DNA of 64,000 nt from Euptelea pleiosperma (lineage: Eukaryota; Streptophyta; Magnoliopsida; Ranunculales; Eupteleaceae), in assembly GCA_035048495.1 (NCBI GenBank), contig CM068544.1:45161893-45225892 (forward strand), written 5' to 3'. The notes beneath the pieces were generated by a model that saw only the letters and a list, made by a program, of their open reading frames with translations, had not been told where the DNA came from and ran no database searches. Position 1 is the first letter of the stretch, and every line of letters starts with the position of its first letter. The translations under genes were made by a program, and so were the position numbers. Positions 58,438-64,000 of the stretch are shown here, piece after piece.

Positions 58438-58797
58438 TCACTTAAAAGCCCGACTACCGAAAAACAAGAATCCAACAGCATGTCCAGCAACAGCGACGAT
58501 AAGGATACCAACGTTGAAGGACATGACAGCAAGCATGACCAAGTAAGCGAGTCCGACACGAATAGTGTGCACAACCGTCTCCACTAACCCAGCAAAGATG
58601 CGATTCAAATCGGGTTTGATCAATTTGTAGTGCGAGAGCCATTCGACAAACACCGCAAGCACAAAGATAACAACCAAGGCTAAAATATACATACCCGTTT
58701 GGGTGCCCGGCCAACCCGAAAAGAGAATTTCGGAGTTCTTGCCCCAGTAGAAAGTCATGTGCATCATCCCTTGCATGTCATCATCCATTCCGTCCAT
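58438..58797 (-). CDS. COPT: CTR/COPT copper transporter, short form
   Basis: Single exon, 119 residues, an intact CTR-family protein. The N-terminus is short, with methionines at 1, 4, 8, 11, 12 and 14, then HMTFYWGKNSEILFSGWPG (13-31). Segment 1 is about residues 36-55, segment 2 about 77-97 with the filter motif MLAVM (88-92), and segment 3 about 98-114 with GHAVG (105-109). It ends shortly after segment 3 (SRAFK), without the Cys-rich tail seen in some COPTs. It belongs to the tandem cluster and is closer to the 61544 gene than to the 54117 one. Three GTAC motifs lie 112-237 bp upstream. Likely role: high-affinity Cu(I) uptake (family knowledge). Confidence 0.93.
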   Translation of the reverse strand: MDGMDDDMQGMMHMTFYWGKNSEILFSGWPGTQTGMYILALVVIFVLAVFVEWLSHYKLIKPDLNRIFAGLVETVVHTIRVGLAYLVMLAVMSFNVGILIVAVAGHAVGFLFFGSRAFK

Positions 58798-58908
58798 GGC
58801 TTCTTTATCTCTGCTTGGTTTTCTTGATTGGAATTTTAATGGGAAACAAGGAAGTTATGACGGGAGTGGAGACCATACAATCGGTTCCTGCGTTGAATAT
58901 TAGTGGTA

Positions 58909-59034
58909 GTACAAGAGAGTTCAATAGTACAGTTTGTGATGATGGGAAGAATTGGAATAGTCAAAACTGTAATTTGGGGCAGATGAGGAGAGTTTAATTA
59001 ACCCTAGTTGTAAAAATTATGATTGTGCGAGTAC
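58909..59034 (-). promoter_or_regulatory. GTAC motifs upstream of the 58438-58797 copper transporter
   Basis: GTAC at 58909-58912, 58927-58930 and 59031-59034. GTAC is the core bound by the copper-deficiency regulator SPL7 (CRR1 in algae). Two of the three are 18 bp apart. Chance expectation is about one per 256 bp. Confidence 0.45.
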
Positions 59035-59359
59035 TACATGTAGCCATTTAAATGGAATACTGAAGCAGTAACATATGGGTCGTTACTCGTTACGATAGAG
59101 AGGTGGTCGTTAAAATAGAGGAATATGATTTTTTATTCATGATTTTTTTATGCTATGTGGGTCCCTCCTTTCTATAGAGACACCCCAATGAGTTATGAAT
59201 CCAACAATCGATGGGTCCCACCTAGGGTATCTCTATTACCAGTTTGGCCGGATGGTGGATGTGTACCCCGTCCTTGTATTGTTGTTATACTAGTACAAAT
59301 ATGGCCCGTGTCCACGGCACTCTCGACAAAAGCGTTTACAAAAATTGGGTGCCTTCGGC

Positions 59360-59990
59360 TTAAACAGTATAACAGATTGGGGGTATTACCGTTTTTTCCG
59401 TTATGACGGATTGTAACGCACAGGCAAATAATGGAAAAAAAAGGGAAAATAAGGGTAATAACATAAAATAATCGAAAATAACGGCCCTAAAATTAAAAAA
59501 TTGAATTTCAAAATTTCAATAAATGTTCAATGGGTTGGGTTTAGGGGTCAAATGAGTGGGAGTGGCCAAATAAATGAAAGGGATTGAGTGGCCGAAATCT
59601 AATTGTCCACATTAGATGGATAGATTTGATCTCAACCATTCTTTATCTTACGAAGCAGGATAAGATAAGAAATAAGACAACTTCGCTGTTTTGTTACATA
59701 GATGGTTTAAAACATGACCATTAATTATAATGAAAATAACGACTGCTAAAATGGATTCAGAGCTCCCCTGTTACGTTATTTACCATTTTAACACTCCGAA
59801 ATACCAGCCGTTGTTTTCTGTTATATAGAAAATAACAACTGTTATTTTCTAAAAAAGAATTGTTATAAAACTTCCTTTTTTCCATTATTTCCCCTTTTTC
59901 CCGTTACAAATTTTATTGAAAAATTGACTTTTAGCAATGTTTTTTTTTTTTTCATTATTTTCTATTTTTGCCATAGAACGTGTGGGCTAA
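59360..59990. repeat. AACGG-word foldback fragments
   Basis: 59368-59520 (ccgttatgacggattgtaac; aataacggccc) and 59705-59960 (gatggtttaaaacatgacc; ccgttgttttctg; ccattatttccc) are decayed members without clear ends. 59280-59345 repeats the cccacggcactctcgacaa phrase also seen at 8300-8520. Confidence 0.5.
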
Positions 59991-60080
59991 AAAAAACTGC
60001 CTTGATTTGTCGCCAATATTATCTTTAATTTTGAATTCAATTTTTTTTCCGGTGAGATCGAAATAATACTTAATATCCTT

Positions 60081-60105
60081 AAAAAAAAAAAAAAAAAAAA
60101 AAAAA
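60081..60105. repeat. run of 25 A
   Basis: Poly-A of 25 with no recognisable retroelement directly before it. A frame of 71 codons at 60199-60414 follows; I recognise nothing in it. Confidence 0.8.
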
Positions 60106-60599
60106 GTCCAACTTAATCACTTTGGAAAATTTATACATGACAGCTGTGAAATCTTTGATGTTTGGAACAATGCCGAATACCCTTTAAATTTTCATTCTTT
60201 GGGACATAAAGCAAGACTGAAGTTAGGTCCTTGGTTGGGCAAAATGGATATTTTAAAAAACGTAGAGGGGCATTTTGAAGTTAAGTCATTGGGTGAATCC
60301 ATTATTTGTGTTGGTCAACGACGTACGTATAGAACCATAGAATGGTCAACTATGATTCATGTCAAAAGTATGAAAGGGGCGGTATTGCAATTTGCAAATA
60401 TGAGAATGAGATGAATTAGCAGGGAGAAAGTCAAATTCCAAATCCCTAATTTTTATTAGATAAGCATATTCTCTCATGCCGTCCTTTCTTATATTTCTCT
60501 CTATCCTGCCATGTTTCATGCCGCCCGTGAGAAGAGAGGATTAAGGGAGAATATTTTGTAGCACTGTAACTATAATACTTATTTCGTGTCCATTTTTCC

Positions 60600-60998
60600 T
60601 CATCAACGACGTTGTTGAGAATTGTTCTTCAACAGCGGCTTTTGAGCCACGTGGAATATTATTTTGAGTATTCCAAAAATAATGCTTGAATCCCACGGCT
60701 AAAAATCAACCTATGAAAGGACTTATATCCAACGGCTAGAAATCACGTGCTGATTTTTCTCTGTTGGCTACAAACATCCTGCGGTCAGTGATCTCCAAGA
60801 GTATGCCCAGTGGTACATTTCACATTATTTAATCGATCCCAAACCGTCTCTACTCCAAATCAGTGCATGCCCTGTGGAGCCACTTACATGAGGAAATTTT
60901 ATATTAACAATGCTATATGTGCCATATGTCACACTCTTGGAGACCACTGACCGCAAGGATGTTTTCACACCCTTAATTTGGTGGACCTACAGACCCCC
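60600..60998. repeat. palindromic core repeat, one and a half copies
   Basis: 60640-60815 holds gagccacgtggaatatt, the middle (cacggctaaaaatcaacc) and a right arm (caaacatcctgcggtcagtg). 60910-60998 is a separate left arm (ctcttggagaccactgaccg, caaggatgttttcacaccc). Confidence 0.55.
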
Positions 60999-61543
60999 TT
61001 TGAGGCTCCAATCTTCTCCACTGGAAAACCCTAATTGATGAAAACCTCCCATTCACCCTGGGCCGGACATCAAAATTTCTTTTTCGATCTTTAATACCAC
61101 CCAGAGGTACAAGAAGAGGGTTTGGAGTCTTTGGACTTGCGCGTTACGAGACTTACGACTACGACTTCGGAGTTTGGAGGCTTATCTCGTTCTCGTTTCA
61201 TCATCCCACAGCCACACAAGCAAAAACCCTATCTCCTCACGAAATTAAACATCCCAAATAAAGTAAAAAAATCAGGAGTGAAGAAAGGATTGAAATCTCA
61301 TATTGGGTATTTCATAATTTTTTTTTCATTTTATTAATTAGATGGAAATGGGTAGGTCGGAGCAGTTTAAGATCTACATGAACTATCCATTCTCAATTTA
61401 TCTCTAAAAAAATACAGAACTGATCACACCCATCTCCTTCATACTATCAAGAAAAGCCACTTTTGTTCGATCCAGACTCAATAAAAGACAGTAAAGAAAC
61501 AAAAACAAGACACCCAAGTCACAAAACCAAATGGGTCTACTAA
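60999..61543. other. 3' flank of the last copper-transporter gene
   Basis: No gene. Downstream side of the minus-strand gene at 61544-62023, so it probably includes its 3' untranslated region. Confidence 0.5.
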
Positions 61544-62023
61544 TCAACACTCCACGGGAGGAAGATCGGATTGTTTCTCATAAGAAGTCATATCCGTCCG
61601 CTTGAAAACCCTACTCCCGAACAGAAAGAACCCGACTGAATGTCCGGCAACAGCGACGATGAAGACACCAACGTTGAAGGACATGAGGGCAAGCATGACC
61701 AAATACGAGAGCCCAACCCGAATTGCATGCAAGAAGGTCTGTGCGAGCCCCGCCGAGATGTGGTTCGAACCTTCTTTAATCAGTCGACAATGCGAGAGCC
61801 ACTCGACGAGCATCGACAGGAAGAAGACGACGATCAAGGCCAAGGCGTACATGCCAGATCTCGTGCCGGGCCAGCCTGAGAATAGAATTTCGGTGTTCTT
61901 GCCCCAGAAGAAGGTCATGTGCATCATCATCTTGTGGTGCATGTGCATGTTCATGCCCGTGCCGTTGTTCGACGACGGCGACATGTCATGATCGCCCATC
62001 ATACCGTGATGCATCCCGGCCAT
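61544..62023 (-). CDS. COPT: CTR/COPT copper transporter, Met/His-rich, COPT1-like
   Basis: Single exon, 159 residues. The N-terminus is rich in Met and His: 12 methionines in the first 36 residues (for example NMHMHHKMMMHM), the extracellular copper-gathering part of plasma-membrane COPTs. Then MTFFWGKNTEILFSGWPG (36-53), segment 1 (about 58-77), segment 2 (about 99-119) with MLALM (110-114), segment 3 with GHSVG (127-131), and a C-tail ending VEC; Arabidopsis COPT1 has a Cys-containing tail. The start at 62023 is the first ATG in frame and gives the full Met-rich tail. Of the three cluster genes it looks most like COPT1/COPT2. Three GTAC cores lie 95-151 bp upstream. Role from family knowledge: reductase-coupled Cu(I) import. 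Confidence 0.95.
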   Translation of the reverse strand: MAGMHHGMMGDHDMSPSSNNGTGMNMHMHHKMMMHMTFFWGKNTEILFSGWPGTRSGMYALALIVVFFLSMLVEWLSHCRLIKEGSNHISAGLAQTFLHAIRVGLSYLVMLALMSFNVGVFIVAVAGHSVGFFLFGSRVFKRTDMTSYEKQSDLPPVEC

Positions 62024-62117
62024 GACTTTGTCTTTCTCTTTCTCCCTTTCCCTCGGTTTTTGTTTTGGGATTGCGAAGGAAAACTGACTATAAACAAGGA
62101 GCTAGATAACTACGTTT

Positions 62118-62174
62118 GTACGTTTAATCTTGTTTGTGACATATTGTGTGTACTACAATACGGTTCGCTAGTAC
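62118..62174 (-). promoter_or_regulatory. cluster of three GTAC motifs upstream of the COPT1-like gene
   Basis: GTAC at 62118-62121, 62150-62153 and 62171-62174, three in 57 bp. GTAC clusters are the SPL7-binding copper-response elements in promoters of plant COPT1/COPT2-type genes. Position just upstream of the start codon fits a proximal promoter. Confidence 0.6.
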
Positions 62175-62631
62175 ATTTTTTTTTCCTTCTAAAAATATCT
62201 GATTTTGTAAGCCTGTGATGTTACCAATCTGTGTTTTTATTCTGAAAATTTCAGACTACACCATGGAAAATTCATTGAAATGGGGAGCGTGGGACTTTTT
62301 CGGTGCGTGATAACCTAGTGACTCCGTCTATACATAGTGTGGTAATGTGAGTCCCACCTTGCGATGTATCGATGAGTGACAACCCTAGGATGATACTGAA
62401 GCATCATGGTCCCAAGTTCTAGACCAGTACTGATGATCATCGAGATTCCCACTATAAATAGCAAAGAGTCAAAGACCACCAAATTTCATAGAATATCTTA
62501 GGGACGGCTATGCTACATTTATTGTCCCGAGGAGCGAAACTTCAACCTACAGAGACATTTCAAAATCTTCTTATTAGACTCCCTGTACTTTCTTAAATTA
62601 GGATCACCTCCTTGATTGTTGATTGACACGA
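62175..62631. other. intergenic, no gene seen
   Basis: Upstream of the last copper transporter; no gene or repeat ends recognised. Confidence 0.45.
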
Positions 62632-63015
62632 GTAAACCTTCGCTCACACCAATCACAGTCCACAATAAGAGCTACGTGGCACATTCTTAGTGGACACTGA
62701 CCGTATGGATGTTTGGCCAATCACTAGGTGGATCCACAAACCAAAAATAAACCTGATCCGTGATTTCTAAGCGTTGGTTTGAAGTTATTTTCATGGGTTG
62801 ATTTGAACTGTAGGAATTTGGGCATTATTGAGCGTTATTTGGGTGCAAAGATCCAAAAGTTGTAAATCACTAATCAAGCTGATTTTTGGTCTGCACGTCC
62901 ACCGAGGCACTGGCCAGACATCTATACGGTCAGAGACCACTAAGAGTGTGCCACGTGGCTCGTACTTTGGGCTGTGATCGGCTTCGCTCACAGCATGGTG
63001 TGAGCGAAGGTTTGC
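62632..63015. mobile_element. foldback element with AACCTTCGCTCACACCA ends and palindromic core
   Basis: Left end gtaaaccttcgctcacacca is mirrored at the right (tggtgtgagcgaaggtttgc). The right side carries a further small palindrome (gcttcgctcacagcatgg region). The core arms (cgtatggatgtttggccaat; ctggccagacatctatacgg) lie inside. No clear target duplication. Confidence 0.8.
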
Positions 63016-63104
63016 GAAGCATGTCAGTCACGTCAACATGTTAATTAACGCCCAAATAAATGCAAATTTTTTAGTAAAATTTTGATGGCTGTGCTTGTTA
63101 TAGA

Positions 63105-63440
63105 GGCTGATGACAGGGTACAATATGAGCCACGTGGCATACTCTTAGAGGACTATAACCGTATAGATGTTTTTCTAATCCCTAGGTGGATATACAAACC
63201 GAGAATCAGCTGGATTAGTAATTTCAAACCTTTGGATCTTTGTACCTCGAATAATGGTCAATGATGTACAAATTCCACGGTTAAAACCAACCCATGAAAA
63301 TAATTCCAATCCAACGCCTAGAAATCACTAATCCGTCTGATTTTTGGTTTGTCGGTCCACCTAGGCACTGGACAAACATCTATACGGTCAGAGTCCTCTA
63401 AGAATATGCCACGTGGCTCATATTGCGCCCTGTCATCAAA
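63105..63440. repeat. palindromic core repeat copy
   Basis: Starts ctgatgacagggtac and ends ccctgtcatcaaag, an inverted pair; arms accgtatagatgtttttcta and ggacaaacatctatacggtc inside. Confidence 0.75.
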
Positions 63441-63539
63441 GTCTTACTCCAAATTTTTTTTGAAGAACACATCGGAATATGGATCGTTAAAACAAGCATC
63501 ACGTGACACACTCTTCCAGATCCAAATTCCAAACCAACT

Positions 63540-64000
63540 GACCGTATGGATGTGGATCATGGTTTTAAAAACGGCCGTTTAAACGGTAACGCCCCAAGCC
63601 CATTTCCGTTTAAACACATTTTATCGGTTTTAAAAAAAATGGCCGTTAATCGTTTAAACAGCCGTTTAATTCTGAAAATTTTGTGAAAAAAAAAAACGGC
63701 CGTTAAATCTGTTTAATTCCGTTAAATTCCTCTTTTATTTTAATTTTCAAATTTCAAAATTTGAATTTCAGCGTCATTTTTTTTCGTTTTTTTCCGTTAA
63801 AATCCATTAAAACCATTAAAACCCGTTAAAATCAGTTTTTTCCCATTTTTTCCAATTTTGCCCCTGGCCGTTTCAATCCGTTTTAATGGTATAAACGGTA
63901 ACGCCCCCAGTCCGTTTAACCGTTAAAACGGCCTCCTTTGAACCTTGGATCTACAAACCAAAAATCATCCTGATTTCTAAGCATTGGATTGAAGTCTTTT
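63540..64000. repeat. palindromic core repeat interrupted by an AACGG element
   Basis: ctgaccgtatggatgtggatc (left piece of the core) breaks off at about 63557 and resumes at 63948 with gatctacaaaccaaaaatc. The text between is the AACGG element listed separately. The copy runs off the window end. Confidence 0.7.
63558..63947. mobile_element. word-array foldback element, word TTTAAACGG
   Basis: Ends are catggttttaaaa and, in reverse, caaggttcaaa. Dense gtttaaacgg and ccgtttaa words and a central aaatttgaatttcagcg. tggatc occurs at both junctions, but an exact 8-bp duplication is not visible because part of the host repeat is also missing. Confidence 0.7.

Noticed and set aside
60199..60414. 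Open frame of 71 codons after the A25 run
   Set aside because: No recognisable family and no exon-like borders; a retrocopy fragment is possible but cannot be shown.
61602..61991. Plus-strand open frame of 129 codons
   Set aside because: It is the antisense shadow of the Met-rich copper transporter.
63540..63960. Clean 8-bp duplication at the last AACGG element
   Set aside because: Only tggatc is shared at the junctions and part of the host repeat is missing, so I do not count it among the duplication-supported copies.

Overview
The window reads as nuclear DNA of a flowering plant with a large, repeat-rich genome. Protein-coding genes have many GT-AG introns, introns reach 6.4 kb, and transposon remnants fill most of the space between and inside genes. 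A magnoliid or other early-branching angiosperm is my guess from the intron size, but the sequence alone does not settle it. I found no CRISPR array, bacterial-type operon, tRNA or rRNA gene.

Five genes are supported. At 12827-14638 (+) lies a five-exon gene for a 399-residue plant protein of unknown function. At 25324-52810 (+) lies a 20-exon gene for PASTICCINO1 (PAS1/FKBP72), a co-chaperone-like protein with three FKBP domains and TPR repeats; 622 residues are spread over 27.5 kb. At 54117-62023 (-) lies a tandem cluster of three single-exon CTR/COPT copper transporters. The first of these lacks one methionine of the selectivity-filter motif. The other two have clusters of GTAC (copper-response core) upstream.

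Regions: 1-12.1 kb is intergenic, with two Helitron-like elements in tandem, an RTE-type LINE broken by a Harbinger-type MITE, and many foldback repeats. 12.2-14.7 kb is the first gene. 14.7-25.3 kb is intergenic repeats, including a perfect 25-bp hairpin. 25.3-52.8 kb is PAS1, whose introns carry a Helitron, an RTE LINE, two L1-type LINEs, an LTR remnant, a TRIM-like element and several small foldback elements. 52.8-64 kb is the copper-transporter cluster, with a complete very short TRIM between the first two genes and more foldback repeats.

The most interesting structure is in the repeats. A set of small foldback elements shares a terminus close to CATGGTTTAAAA or CTATGTTACC and makes 8-bp target duplications (hAT hallmarks). 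The interior of each is an array of one short word in both orientations, and the word differs between elements (AACGG, ACTCGA, TTTCG, GGATACGG, GACAC, AAATTTCGG, GATCCG, GCCTC). Nearly every word holds a CpG. One of them, AAACGG, equals the known binding motif of maize Ac transposase. I propose that the words are transposase-binding arrays. A second structure is one palindromic core, repeated about fifteen times, that appears with at least four different kinds of outer ends, including Helitron ends.
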